DNA of 64,000 nt from CAIKMD01 sp036501365 (GCA_036501365.1 DASYAL010000099.1:13758-77757), one strand, 5' to 3'; shown: positions 17,854 through 26,652, counted from the stretch's first letter. Program-made: numbers and translations. The notes: a model not told the origin generated them from the letters alone.

Positions 17854-19077
17854 TCAGGGCGCCAGGAGCTTGACGTCCGGAGTCGCATCCTCCTTGGGAT
17901 AGACCGAGACCCAGCGCGCTTTCTGCACTTGCCGGATTTCCTGGTTGTCGGTGCTGCTGGTATGGTTGAGGCCTTTGAAATCGCGCTTGCCGCCGAGCGT
18001 GTCGACCGTGGCGGTGTCGAGCCAGCCGGCCAGCTTCGCGTCCTCTATGCTCTTGGTCGCGTTGATCGCCGCCACCAAGATTTGCCAGCCGCAATATTCG
18101 TTGCCCGCCTGACTGTCGACATGCGGATAGGGAAGCTTCGCCGCCGCGGCCGCGGCGTCGAAAGCCTTGGCGAACGCCGCGCCCTCAGGCGATGACGTGA
18201 AGGGCGCGACGTCTTCGAAATTGGTCAGCGAGGTGGCACCTTCCGCCGGCCCGTAGCTCGCCAGCAGCGGCGAGGGATAGAGATAGAAATGACGCTTCGG
18301 GGTATAGCCGATCTTCGACAGAGCCTCGAGCAACTGATTGCCTTCAACGCCGAGACAGCCGACGAACATATAGTCGGGATCGGCCTCTTTGACGCGCGCC
18401 GCGAGCGGACCGTAATCGAGCGTGCCGGTCTCGTATTCGAGGAAGGCGACCTCTTTGAGACCGCGCTTGCCCGCTTGGGTGCGCATGCCTTTCGCCATGT
18501 CTTCGGCTGACGGGAACTTGCTGGTGACGACAGCGATGGTCTTCGGCCCCTTGCCGGTCGAGTTGTAGCAGTCGATGATCTTGTTGGGCAGCGAGACCTG
18601 CGGCTCGGGACCCGAGACCAGCGCCGAGAAGTGCCATTTGTAGGTCGCGAGCGCCGGTACGCCCATCGTGTTCTGGATGAAGACCTTGTTGTAGCGCTGC
18701 GCGACGCCCATCGCGGCGAGGATCGACGCCGTGCCATAGGGCGCGAGGATGAGATCGACCTTGTCGGAGGTGATCAGCTTCTCATAAAGCGTGCGCGAGA
18801 CGTCGGGCTTCGACTGGTCGTCATAGAGCACGTATTGGACTGGCCGGCCGAGCAGTCCGCCATTCTTGTTGAGGCGCTCGACGTAGTATTCGCTGACCAT
18901 CTTGTGGATGAGGCCGGTCTGGGCGAACGGCCCGGTCAGAGCCAGGGCCTGGCCGATGCGGATCGGCGTGCCCGACGGCGCTTGCGCCAGCGCCGGCCCT
19001 GCGGCGGCATAGAACGCAAGGCCGCCGAGGCCGGCGACGACGTCGCGGCGCGAAACGATAAGCTTGTTCCCGGTCAT
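17854..19077 (-). CDS. LIV-type periplasmic substrate-binding protein (copy 2)
   Basis: A 407-residue paralogue of copy 1 in the same orientation 51 bases upstream. The N-terminus MTGNKLIVSRRDVVAGLGG looks like a Tat leader (SRRDVV) with an ALAQ cleavage site, whereas copy 1 has a more Sec-like leader. The start at 19077 is supported by GGGAGGGA five bases before ATG; an open extension of 22 codons upstream lacks such a site. It probably delivers ligand to the LivH/LivMG/LivF importer. Confidence 0.88.
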   Translation of the reverse strand: MTGNKLIVSRRDVVAGLGGLAFYAAAGPALAQAPSGTPIRIGQALALTGPFAQTGLIHKMVSEYYVERLNKNGGLLGRPVQYVLYDDQSKPDVSRTLYEKLITSDKVDLILAPYGTASILAAMGVAQRYNKVFIQNTMGVPALATYKWHFSALVSGPEPQVSLPNKIIDCYNSTGKGPKTIAVVTSKFPSAEDMAKGMRTQAGKRGLKEVAFLEYETGTLDYGPLAARVKEADPDYMFVGCLGVEGNQLLEALSKIGYTPKRHFYLYPSPLLASYGPAEGATSLTNFEDVAPFTSSPEGAAFAKAFDAAAAAAKLPYPHVDSQAGNEYCGWQILVAAINATKSIEDAKLAGWLDTATVDTLGGKRDFKGLNHTSSTDNQEIRQVQKARWVSVYPKEDATPDVKLLAP

Positions 19078-19190
19078 CGAATCCCTCCCCGTTGAAGCCG
19101 GCGCACGGTTTGTTTTTGTCGCGCCGACCGATCTCTCAGGCAATCATCTTAGCCAGAAGGCAGGCCAATAAGGCAAGCCCTTCGGGCGCG

Positions 19191-19234
19191 GTGGGCGGCG
19201 AGAATGTTGTCATGGCACCCTCGCCGCTGCCCAC
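19191..19234 (-). repeat. Intercistronic inverted repeat
   Basis: GTGGGCGGCGAG pairs with CTCGCC...GCCCAC, leaving a 3-base bulge and a loop of about 17 bases. It lies in the 161-base gap between the FAH gene and the first binding-protein gene of the operon. Hairpins here often protect the highly expressed binding-protein mRNA. A second small stem with a TTCG loop (GCCCTTCGGGC) lies close by near 19177. Confidence 0.4.
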
Positions 19235-19238
19235 CCGC

Positions 19239-20264
19239 TTATTTGTTCTTCGCCACAATGCGCGTGATGAGGCTGCCGATCGCCGGCGACTTCATCTCGA
19301 CCGTGTCGCCGGCTTTGAGGAAACGCTCGGGCGCCGAGCTCTTGTCGGGCAGCAGCGCGCTTGAGTCCGCCGCGGTCCCGGCCGCGGTGCCGCCGCTGAT
19401 GATGTCGCCCGGGAACAGCGTGAAATCGCGCGACAGGTATTCGAGATATTCGCCGAAGCTGAACACCATGTCCTTGGTGTTGTAACGCTGGCGCTGGTCG
19501 CCATTGACCAAGGTCTCGATATCGGTGTTCGTCGGATCGGTCTCGCCGACGGCGATGCACGGTCCGAGCGAGGTCGAGCCGTTGAAGTTCTTCGCGAGTG
19601 CGAAACTCAAACCGCCGCCCGAGGCCTCGCGCGGCGCGCGGATGCTCCAATCGGCGAGCATCGTCACGCCCCAGACATAGTCCTTGAGTTGGGCTGGCTT
19701 CAAATCCGTGCCGCGCTTGCCGAGGACGATCGCGATCTCGCCCTCATAGTCGAGACGGTTGCAGCGCTCGGGATAGGGTACGTCGCCGTTGGTCGGCGTG
19801 AACTCGCGCTGCATCTTCCAGAATCCCCAGAAGCCGTTCTTGCGGATCTCGGTCGCGGGATCGCCCTCATAGGGCTTGCCGCGCATCTTCACCGCCATCG
19901 CCGCCGCGTGGTCGGCGAAATTGCCGCCGGCGCAGGCGGTGCGCGCATTGTCGGGCCGCGGCGCATGAAGCTTCATCATCGGATCGGAGAGCGGACGGAC
20001 GACGCGCTCGCCATGAGGGCCGAGCTGGTTCTGCGCCTGGCCGAAGAGATGGTCGAGCGCCTTTTGCGTCGTGTCGAGCGCGCGCTGCCCGCCTTCGATG
20101 AGGCGCAGGAGATTGGACGGCGCCACCGCCTCGGCCATTTCGAGCGGGCTCGCCTCGTTCTGCTTCTCGCGCAGATATTTGGCGACGGCATAGGAAAGAT
20201 CGACGACGTTGTTCTGATGCAGGACGCCGGTGCGTTTTGCGGGGCCGAAGACGACGATTTTCAT
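19239..20264 (-). CDS. Fumarylacetoacetate hydrolase (FAH) family protein
   Basis: A 341-residue protein of the FAH superfamily, whose members use Mg2+ or Ca2+ to hydrolyse or decarboxylate beta-diketo or oxo acids from aromatic degradation. Metal-site motifs are visible: RLDYEGEIAIVLGKRG near residue 170 (the ExE pair) and VWGVTMLADWSIR near 200 (Asp). The N-terminal 90 residues form the separate small domain seen in fumarylacetoacetase-like proteins. It sits between cytochrome c and binding-protein genes. Substrate unknown. Confidence 0.85.
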   Translation of the reverse strand: MKIVVFGPAKRTGVLHQNNVVDLSYAVAKYLREKQNEASPLEMAEAVAPSNLLRLIEGGQRALDTTQKALDHLFGQAQNQLGPHGERVVRPLSDPMMKLHAPRPDNARTACAGGNFADHAAAMAVKMRGKPYEGDPATEIRKNGFWGFWKMQREFTPTNGDVPYPERCNRLDYEGEIAIVLGKRGTDLKPAQLKDYVWGVTMLADWSIRAPREASGGGLSFALAKNFNGSTSLGPCIAVGETDPTNTDIETLVNGDQRQRYNTKDMVFSFGEYLEYLSRDFTLFPGDIISGGTAAGTAADSSALLPDKSSAPERFLKAGDTVEMKSPAIGSLITRIVAKNK

Positions 20265-20303
20265 GAGTGCCTCTTTATGGGGTGTATGGTGGAAAGGAGC
20301 GGC

Positions 20304-20675
20304 TCAGTCGTTGAGGATCGGCACCTCGCTGACGGGCCGCGGGCCGGGCAGCGATTGCAGATAGGCGAAGATGTCCGCGACCTGCTGATCCGAGAGCAGC
20401 GTCGTGGGATAAGGCGGCATGTCGTTGGCGGGACCGCGCAGCTGCGCCTTGAACGCCTCATAAGGCAGCTTGGACTTGGCGAGGATCGGCGCCGGGCCGT
20501 TCATCGCGCCACCCTCGCCGACCCGGCCGTGGCATTCGTAGCAGCCATCGGCCAGGAACACCTTCTTGCCGGCGGCCGCGTCGCCTTTCGGCGCGTCCTG
20601 GGCGAGAACCGGTACGGCAACAGCGAGCGCCGCCAACAGCGCGGCCGCGATGATTGGAGAATAGGAATGGGCCAT
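20304..20675 (-). CDS. Periplasmic class I cytochrome c
   Basis: A 123-residue c-type cytochrome. It has a Sec signal peptide (ALLAALAVAVPVLAQ), one haem motif CYECH near residues 44-48 and a likely axial methionine in ANDMPPYPTTLLSDQQ, followed by the family helix VADIFAYLQSLPGP. It should accept or pass one electron in the periplasm. The start is only 10 bases downstream of the ThDP enzyme's stop, so the two are cotranscribed. That pairing suggests the cytochrome accepts electrons from the neighbouring exported enzyme, which is inference. Confidence 0.88.
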   Translation of the reverse strand: MAHSYSPIIAAALLAALAVAVPVLAQDAPKGDAAAGKKVFLADGCYECHGRVGEGGAMNGPAPILAKSKLPYEAFKAQLRGPANDMPPYPTTLLSDQQVADIFAYLQSLPGPRPVSEVPILND

Positions 20676-20685
20676 CTTCCTCTCC

Positions 20686-22623
20686 TCAGCGCGGCTCGAC
20701 GACGGTGTCGATCAGCGCCGGCTGGCCTTTCTTCACTACGGCGATCGCGCGCTTGAAGGCGGGCGCGAGATCCTTCGGATCGGTGATCGGCCCTTCGCCG
20801 TAGATGCCCATGCCCTTCGCTACCATCGCGTAGTCGATATTGGGATCGGTGATCGTGGTGCCGATATGCGCGTTCTCGACGCCGCGGCCGTGGCGGTTCG
20901 CCATTGCCTGCAGATACATGTATTCCTGATGCCAGGCGCGGTTGTTGTGCATGACATAGAGCATCGGGATCTGGTGATGCGCCGCGGTCCAGAGCGTGCC
21001 GGGGCAGAACATCAGATCGCCATCGCCCTGAATCGCGACGGTAAGCCGCCCATGCTTTTTATTGGCGAGCGCCGCGCCCAAGGAAGCCGGCGCGTTGTAG
21101 CCGATGCCGGCGCCGCCCGAGCTGCCGTTCCAGCGATGCGTCTTGTCGAAATTCCACAGCCGCCGCGGCCAGCTCACATTGATGCCGTTGCCGACCAGCG
21201 ACCAATCCTCGTCTTTGATCTGGTCGTACAGCTCGGCGCAGAGCCGCGCCAAGGTGATCGGGCTCGCATCCCAGCCGATGGTCGCGTCGGACTTGGTTTG
21301 CGCGACCATCGCGTTGTAGGCAGCTTCGAGCTTCTTGCCGCGCGCCTCATAGGCGTTCTTGCGGTCGGTATCGACGCGGCGCTTCACCTCCTCGATCAGC
21401 GCCGGCAGCGTTTCCTCGCCGTCGGCGGCGATGGCGAGATCGACGTCCTCGTAGCGCTGGAATTCCTGATAATTCGCCTTGGTGTAGAGATCGCGCACGC
21501 CGAGGCTGATCAGCCGCGCGTTCTGCTTGGTGATCGGCCGCGTGCGGCGCTCGATGCGGTCGCTGAACGCATGGACCGCGCCGTAATAGTCGTTGAGCTC
21601 AATGCCGAGCACGACATCGGCCGAAGCGATGACGGCGCCGCGCCGGCCGGTATGGCAGAGCGGATGGCGGGTCGGAAAGTTCGAGCGGCCGGCGAGGTCG
21701 ACGACCGGGCATTGCAGCGCCTCGGCCAGCTCGGTCAATCGCGCCATCCCGGCAGGCGTGCGCGCCATGCGATCGACGACGATCACCGGGCTCTCGGCCT
21801 TGACGAGATGGTCGGCGGTATCCGCCACCGCGCCCGAATCGCCTTGCGGCATCGCCACCGGCGCAAGCTTCGGGATGCGCAGCGCGTCGCGGTTGGGGAT
21901 GGGATTTTCCTGCAGCTCGCCATCAAGCGACAGCAGCACCGGGGCCATCGGCGGCGTCACCGCGATCTTGTAAGCGCGCACCATCGATTCGGCGAAATGC
22001 TGCAGCGAGGCCGGCTGATCGTCCCATTTGACGAAGTCGCGCACGATCGCGCCGGGATCGATCGCGGCATGCGCCCATTCGACGCCGGGTCCGCGCTTGT
22101 TTGCGTCGACGATGTTGCCGATCATCACGATCATCGGCGCGCGGTCGCAGAAGGCGTTGTAGAGCGCCATCGAGGCGTGCTGCAGCCCGACCGTGCCGTG
22201 GCACAGAACCGGTAGCGGCGAGCCTTCCATCTTGGCGTAGCCATGCGCCATCGCCGCGGCGATCTCTTCATGTACGCCGGTGATCATCTCTGGCTTGGTG
22301 TTGCCGCCATGATTGACCAACGCCTCGTGCAAGCCGCGATAGCTCGAGGCCGGCGTCATGGTGACGTATTCGAAATTAAGCGTCTTCATGACGTCGACCA
22401 TGAAGTCGCCGCCGCTCGAGGATTGTTGGATCGGATCGTCGGACGGCGGCATCGTCTCCGCGACCAGGTCCGGCAACCGCGCGGAAGGCGGGCGCGGCGG
22501 CGGCGAGGCCGTTGGCAAGGCTACGGCCGGCGCGACGGGGGCAATCGCCGCGGCGCCCGCGATACCCGCGCCTTTAAGGAAATTACGCCGCCCGATACCC
22601 GACGAACGGTTGCGCTTCACCAT
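20686..22623 (-). CDS. Thiamine diphosphate-dependent enzyme with Tat signal peptide
   Basis: A 645-residue member of the acetolactate synthase/benzoylformate decarboxylase superfamily. The N-terminus has a Tat leader GRRNFLKGAG followed by an Ala-rich stretch and a Pro-rich linker. The Pyr domain keeps the catalytic glutamate in GVHEEIAAAMAHGYA near residue 118. The PP domain has the ThDP/Mg motif GDGDLMFCPG near 529 ending in HNN. ATG 22623 follows GGGAGGGA. A folded, cofactor-loaded enzyme exported by Tat and encoded beside a cytochrome c is unusual for this cytoplasmic superfamily. The reaction is unknown; a 2-oxo acid or acyloin is likely. Confidence 0.88.
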   Translation of the reverse strand: MVKRNRSSGIGRRNFLKGAGIAGAAAIAPVAPAVALPTASPPPRPPSARLPDLVAETMPPSDDPIQQSSSGGDFMVDVMKTLNFEYVTMTPASSYRGLHEALVNHGGNTKPEMITGVHEEIAAAMAHGYAKMEGSPLPVLCHGTVGLQHASMALYNAFCDRAPMIVMIGNIVDANKRGPGVEWAHAAIDPGAIVRDFVKWDDQPASLQHFAESMVRAYKIAVTPPMAPVLLSLDGELQENPIPNRDALRIPKLAPVAMPQGDSGAVADTADHLVKAESPVIVVDRMARTPAGMARLTELAEALQCPVVDLAGRSNFPTRHPLCHTGRRGAVIASADVVLGIELNDYYGAVHAFSDRIERRTRPITKQNARLISLGVRDLYTKANYQEFQRYEDVDLAIAADGEETLPALIEEVKRRVDTDRKNAYEARGKKLEAAYNAMVAQTKSDATIGWDASPITLARLCAELYDQIKDEDWSLVGNGINVSWPRRLWNFDKTHRWNGSSGGAGIGYNAPASLGAALANKKHGRLTVAIQGDGDLMFCPGTLWTAAHHQIPMLYVMHNNRAWHQEYMYLQAMANRHGRGVENAHIGTTITDPNIDYAMVAKGMGIYGEGPITDPKDLAPAFKRAIAVVKKGQPALIDTVVEPR

Positions 22624-22744
22624 GCGTCCCTCCCCTTGCTGCCGCACCGAAACCGGCCGCGGATCGCGCTCTTATTGCGCGAAGTCTCCCGCCGCGCGGC
22701 GAGCAAGTCAAGGAAGCCGGCTAACCGAGCGAAAGGCTTTGGGA

Positions 22745-23533
22745 TCAGAAGACGAGGCGGCCGCCGACGATCGCCAGCACCGCGGCAAGGGTGTAACGCA
22801 AGGCAGCATCGGGCACACGCACCGCCGCGTAGCTGCCGACGACGATGCCGGGTATCGAGCCGACCAGCAGCGAGCCGAGGATATGGGTGTCGATCGACCC
22901 CATCATCCAATGCCCGAGGCCGGCAGCAAGGGTCAGCGGCACGGCGTGGGCAATGTCGGAGCCGACGATGCGCGCCGTCGGCAAGCGGGGATAGAGCAGG
23001 ATCAGCGCAGTGACGCCGATGGCGCCGGCGCCGACCGACGAGATCGAGACGAGGACGCCGAGGATGGCGCCGGTGATGACAGTGAGCAGCGCGGTGCGGC
23101 GCGGGCTGAGCTCGCCGACGCGGCGGCTGTAATAGGCGACGAGCCTCGTCCGGAAGACGAGCGCGACTGCGGTTGCGAGCAGTGCGAGGCTCAGGATGAA
23201 GGTGATGAAATGCTCCGCCGGCCCGCCGGTGAGATCGACATTCGAGAGGATAAACAGCGTCACCACCGTCATCGGCACGCTGCCGGCGGCAAGGCGGCCG
23301 ACGACACGCCAATCGATGCTACCGGTGAAGCCGTGGACTACGGTGCCGCAGGTCTTGGTCGCCGCCGCATAGAGCAGGTCGGTGCCGACCGCCGTCGCCG
23401 GATGGATGCCGAAGAGCAGAATCAGCACCGGCGTCATCAGCGAGCCGCCCCCGACTCCCGTCATGCCGACGAGCAGCCCGACACCGAAGCCGGATATCGC
23501 GTAGAGCCAGTCGATCGCGTGGAAAAGGTTCAT
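22745..23533 (-). CDS. TSUP family permease (TauE/SafE-like)
   Basis: A 262-residue membrane protein of the sulfite/sulfoacetate exporter family, with about eight helices. The repeated family motif appears as VGLLVGMTGVGGGSLMTPVL near residue 18 and again as ISSVGAGAIGVTALILLY in the second half. ATG 23533 is preceded by GGGAGAG; an ATG seven codons earlier lacks a site. It lies 68 bases downstream of cysN on the same strand. In sulfate-assimilation operons such proteins probably export sulfite or take up sulfur oxyanions, so that role is likely here. Confidence 0.85.
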   Translation of the reverse strand: MNLFHAIDWLYAISGFGVGLLVGMTGVGGGSLMTPVLILLFGIHPATAVGTDLLYAAATKTCGTVVHGFTGSIDWRVVGRLAAGSVPMTVVTLFILSNVDLTGGPAEHFITFILSLALLATAVALVFRTRLVAYYSRRVGELSPRRTALLTVITGAILGVLVSISSVGAGAIGVTALILLYPRLPTARIVGSDIAHAVPLTLAAGLGHWMMGSIDTHILGSLLVGSIPGIVVGSYAAVRVPDAALRYTLAAVLAIVGGRLVF

Positions 23534-23601
23534 CGCATGCTCTCCCGTCGCCATCGAGGAAGCCGCGGTTTCGTCACCATCATTCCCTCCAGCCAGCCCG
23601 C

Positions 23602-24933
23602 TTACAAGCCGGCATCGAAGCCCGCGGCTGCCGGCGTCGGCACCGCGTCCTCGCGCGGTGCGATCATGCCTGCGGCGACGGTCGCATTGGTGTCGGCATC
23701 GATGAGGATGAACGCACCCGTCGCGCGGTTCTCGTCATAAGCATCGAAAGCCAAGGGCGAGGCCAGGGCGATGCTCACCTTGGCGATGTCGTTGCATTTG
23801 AGGGTCTCGGGCGCCGGCTCGGACGCGAGCGTCGCGACATCAAGGCGGTGGACGATCTCGGCGATCCGCGCCGCGACCGTGCGCGTGCCGCATTTGACGA
23901 GATAGCGTGCCGCCGGCGTGAAGGTCTCGTCGGCGAACCAGCAGACGGTTGCGGCGAATTGCCGATCGACGCGCGCCGGCAGCAGCGGCGCCGAGAAGAG
24001 ATCGCCGCGGCCGATATCGATCTCATCGTCAACCTCGAGCGCGATCGATTTGCCGGCTTCGGCATGATCGAGCGCACCCTCGAAGGTCGAGATCGCGCGC
24101 ACGCGCGTGGTGCGGCCGCCAGGTAGGATCGCGATCTCGTCGCCGCGTCGCACGCGGCCGGATTCGACGCGGCCAAGATATTGCCGGATCTGGCCGCCGC
24201 CCGGTGCCGCCAGGCGCTGCACGAGCTGCACCGGGAAGCGGAACGGGGAGTGATGGGTGAGGATCGCCGGTGGCAGGGTCTCGAGCAGCGCGAGCAGCGG
24301 CTTGCCCTCGTACCATGGCATGCGCGCGCTGCCATGAACGACGTTGTCGCCGAATTTTGCCGAGATGGGCACGAGGTAGAAGCGCTCGGCGCCGATCGCG
24401 CGGGTGAATTCCTCGACCGAGCGCGCGATCGCGGCGTAGGCCTTCTGATCGAACGCGACCAGGTCCATCTTGTTCACGGCGATGACGAGATGGGCGACGC
24501 CGAGGAGATGGCTGAGGTAGAGGTGGCGGCGCGTCTGCAGCGTCATGCCGCGGCGCGCGTCGATGAGGATCACCGCGGCATCGGCGGTCGAGGCGCCGGT
24601 CACCATGTTGCGCGTGTATTGCTCGTGGCCGGGCGTGTCGGCGATGATGAATTTGCGCTGCGGCGTCGCGAAATAGCTGTAGGCGACGTCGATGGTGATG
24701 CCCTGCTCGCGCTCGATCGTCAGCCCGTCCATCAGCAACGAGAGGTCGATCTCGGTCTCGCCCTTGCGCCGCGCCGCGCGCTCCAGCGCCTCGATGCGAT
24801 CGCTGGTCACGGAATTCGAATCGTAAAGCATGCGGCCGATGAGCGAGCTCTTGCCGTCGTCGACGCTGCCAGCGGTGCTGAAGCGCAGCACGCCGATATC
24901 GGCTTCGGCGGTTTTCGCCGTGAGCGCCGCCAT
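23602..24933 (-). CDS. cysN: Sulfate adenylyltransferase subunit 1 (GTPase)
   Basis: A 443-residue EF-Tu-like GTPase that drives ATP sulfurylase (sulfate + ATP to APS) together with CysD. G1 is STAGSVDDGKSSLIGRML near residues 20-37, G3 DTPGHEQ near 99 and G4 NKMD near 154; beta-barrel domains follow. The chain ends without a fused APS kinase (CysC) domain, consistent with APS being reduced directly. ATG overlaps the cysD stop in TGATG. A permease gene follows. Confidence 0.95.
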   Translation of the reverse strand: MAALTAKTAEADIGVLRFSTAGSVDDGKSSLIGRMLYDSNSVTSDRIEALERAARRKGETEIDLSLLMDGLTIEREQGITIDVAYSYFATPQRKFIIADTPGHEQYTRNMVTGASTADAAVILIDARRGMTLQTRRHLYLSHLLGVAHLVIAVNKMDLVAFDQKAYAAIARSVEEFTRAIGAERFYLVPISAKFGDNVVHGSARMPWYEGKPLLALLETLPPAILTHHSPFRFPVQLVQRLAAPGGGQIRQYLGRVESGRVRRGDEIAILPGGRTTRVRAISTFEGALDHAEAGKSIALEVDDEIDIGRGDLFSAPLLPARVDRQFAATVCWFADETFTPAARYLVKCGTRTVAARIAEIVHRLDVATLASEPAPETLKCNDIAKVSIALASPLAFDAYDENRATGAFILIDADTNATVAAGMIAPREDAVPTPAAAGFDAGL

Positions 24934-25889
24934 CAGAAATACCCCACCCGCTTGCGCTCTTCCATCGACGCGTCCGAGGTCTGATCGTCGAGCCGGGTCG
25001 CGCCGCGCTCGCTCAAGGAGGCGTTGAGGGTCTCGGCGACGATCTGCTCGACCGTCGCGGCATTCGATTCGACCGGGAGCGTGCAGGAGATATCGCCGAC
25101 CGTGCGGAAGCGCACGATGCGTGTCTCGATCGCGTCGTCATCGTTGAGCGGCACGAGATCGGAGACCGGCAGCAGGATATTACCGCGCACCGCGACCGGC
25201 CGCTCATGCGCGTAATAGAGGCTCGGCAACGCCAGGCGCTCGCGCTCGATGTAGCGCCAGACGTCGAGCTCGGTCCAATTGCTCAAGGGGAAGACGCGCA
25301 TATGCTCGCCGCGATCAAGCCGGCCGTTATAGAGGCTCCACAGCTCCGGCCGCTGATAGCGCGGATCCCATTGGCCGAAGGAATTGCGGAAAGAGAAGAT
25401 GCGCTCCTTGGCGCGCGCCTTTTCCTCGTCGCGCCGCGCGCCGCCGATGCAGGCATCGAAGCCGAACTCGGCAATGGCATCGAGCAAGGTGACGGTCTGG
25501 AGCGCGTTGCGGCTCTGGCTGGCGCTCTTGAGGCGGACGCGGCCGCTATCGATCGAATCCTGCACCGTGCGCACGATCAACCGCTCGCCGAGCTCTTGGG
25601 CGATGCGGTCGCGGAACTCGATCACCTCGGGGAAATTCTGCCCGGTATCGACATGGAGCAGCGGGAAAGGGAACTTGCCCGGCCGAAACGCTTTTTCGGC
25701 AAGACGCAGCATCACTGTCGAATCCTTGCCGCCCGAGAACAAGAGGACGGGATTGCTGAACTCCGCCGCCGCCTCGCGCAGGATGAAGATCGCCTCGCTC
25801 TCGAGATGCTCGAGCTGGCGCGCCGCCGACGGTGCGGGCGCGCCGCTACTCGGCGCGGGGGGCAGAGGCGGGATATCCGTACTATCCAT
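24933..25889 (-). CDS. cysD: Sulfate adenylyltransferase subunit 2
   Basis: The catalytic subunit of ATP sulfurylase, an adenylyl-transferring PP-loop protein. The motif LFSGGKDSTVMLRLA is near residue 50, and HVDTGQNFPEV, CIGGARRDEEKARAKERIFS and NWTELDVWRYIERE are CysD hallmarks. I start at ATG 25889 (318 residues), which overlaps the cysH stop by 8 bases; an ATG 14 codons upstream lies wholly within cysH. A Pro/Ala-rich stretch after the start is slightly longer than in E. coli CysD (302 residues). Confidence 0.93.
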   Translation of the reverse strand: MDSTDIPPLPPAPSSGAPAPSAARQLEHLESEAIFILREAAAEFSNPVLLFSGGKDSTVMLRLAEKAFRPGKFPFPLLHVDTGQNFPEVIEFRDRIAQELGERLIVRTVQDSIDSGRVRLKSASQSRNALQTVTLLDAIAEFGFDACIGGARRDEEKARAKERIFSFRNSFGQWDPRYQRPELWSLYNGRLDRGEHMRVFPLSNWTELDVWRYIERERLALPSLYYAHERPVAVRGNILLPVSDLVPLNDDDAIETRIVRFRTVGDISCTLPVESNAATVEQIVAETLNASLSERGATRLDDQTSDASMEERKRVGYF

Positions 25890-26577
25890 GTGCTTTGTCG
25901 CGTTGCTGATGCGGATGGAGCCCGCATTCATTGAACTCGGGGTTTTCCCACCACCAGCGACCGGCGCGGATATCCTCGCCGGGCTTGATCGCGCGCGTGC
26001 AGGGCGCGCAACCGATGCTCGGATAACCTTGCGCGTGGAGCGCGTTCACCGGCACGTCATGGGCGCGCAGGTAATCCCACACGTCTTCCTCCGACCACTC
26101 GGCCAGCGGATTGAATTTCGCGAGCTGATGCTCGGCATCCCATTCCTTCGCCGCGATCGTACTGCGTCCCATCGACTGGGCCCGGCGCAAGCCGGTGATC
26201 CAGGATTTCTTGCCGGCAAGCGCGCGCTGCAAGGGCTTCACCTTCCGCAGATGGCAGCATTCCTGACGCAGGGCCACGCTGTCATAGAAGCCGTTCGGAC
26301 CGTGCGCTGCAATATAGCGCTCGATATCGCCGCTTTCCGGAGCGAAGACCGCGATCGGAATGCCGTAACGCGCCCGCGCGAGCTGCAGCAGATCGTAAGT
26401 CTCTTGCGGCAGCCGCCCGGTATCCAGAGTGAAGACGCCGATCGGCAGGCGCAGCGCCGCGATAAGATCGAGCAGCACCATATCTTCCGCGCCGAAGCTC
26501 GAGGCCAGCACCGCCGGCGCATAAGCTTCGGCCGCTTCGTGCAGAAGCGCCGTGGTCCGATCCAAACCGTCAGTCAT
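25882..26577 (-). CDS. cysH: Assimilatory adenylyl-sulfate (APS) reductase, CysH family
   Basis: A 231-residue PP-loop reductase. It reduces APS to sulfite in the cytoplasm. Cysteine pairs in RQECCHLRK (near 106) and GCAPCTR (near 190) are the [4Fe-4S] ligands that mark the APS-reductase type; PAPS-specific enzymes lack them. The catalytic cysteine is in ECGLH near 219. SSFGAEDMVLLDL is the P-loop region. It is the first gene of cysH-cysD-cysN-permease, and its promoter lies in an AT-rich gap. Confidence 0.93.
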   Translation of the reverse strand: MTDGLDRTTALLHEAAEAYAPAVLASSFGAEDMVLLDLIAALRLPIGVFTLDTGRLPQETYDLLQLARARYGIPIAVFAPESGDIERYIAAHGPNGFYDSVALRQECCHLRKVKPLQRALAGKKSWITGLRRAQSMGRSTIAAKEWDAEHQLAKFNPLAEWSEEDVWDYLRAHDVPVNALHAQGYPSIGCAPCTRAIKPGEDIRAGRWWWENPEFNECGLHPHQQRDKAHG

Positions 26578-26599
26578 CGAGAATAATTCACACTAGATA

Positions 26600-26611
26600 A
26601 CTGTATATAGT
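26600..26611. promoter_or_regulatory. Candidate operator overlapping the cysH -10 box
   Basis: ACTGTATATAGT is a near-perfect 12-base palindrome (one mismatched pair) overlapping the predicted -10 of the cysH promoter. Its position suggests repressor binding. The regulator is not encoded nearby. Confidence 0.4.
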
Positions 26612-26638
26612 ATAGATGATGGCGGGTTGCTATGTAAA
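26609..26638 (-). promoter_or_regulatory. cysHp: Predicted sigma-70 promoter of cysHDN
   Basis: On the minus strand TTTACA and TATACT are separated by 18 bases, and the -10 box lies about 30 bases before the cysH ATG. The surrounding 140 bases are strongly AT-rich against a GC-rich background. Confidence 0.55.
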
Positions 26639-26652
26639 TAGAAAACTAAACA

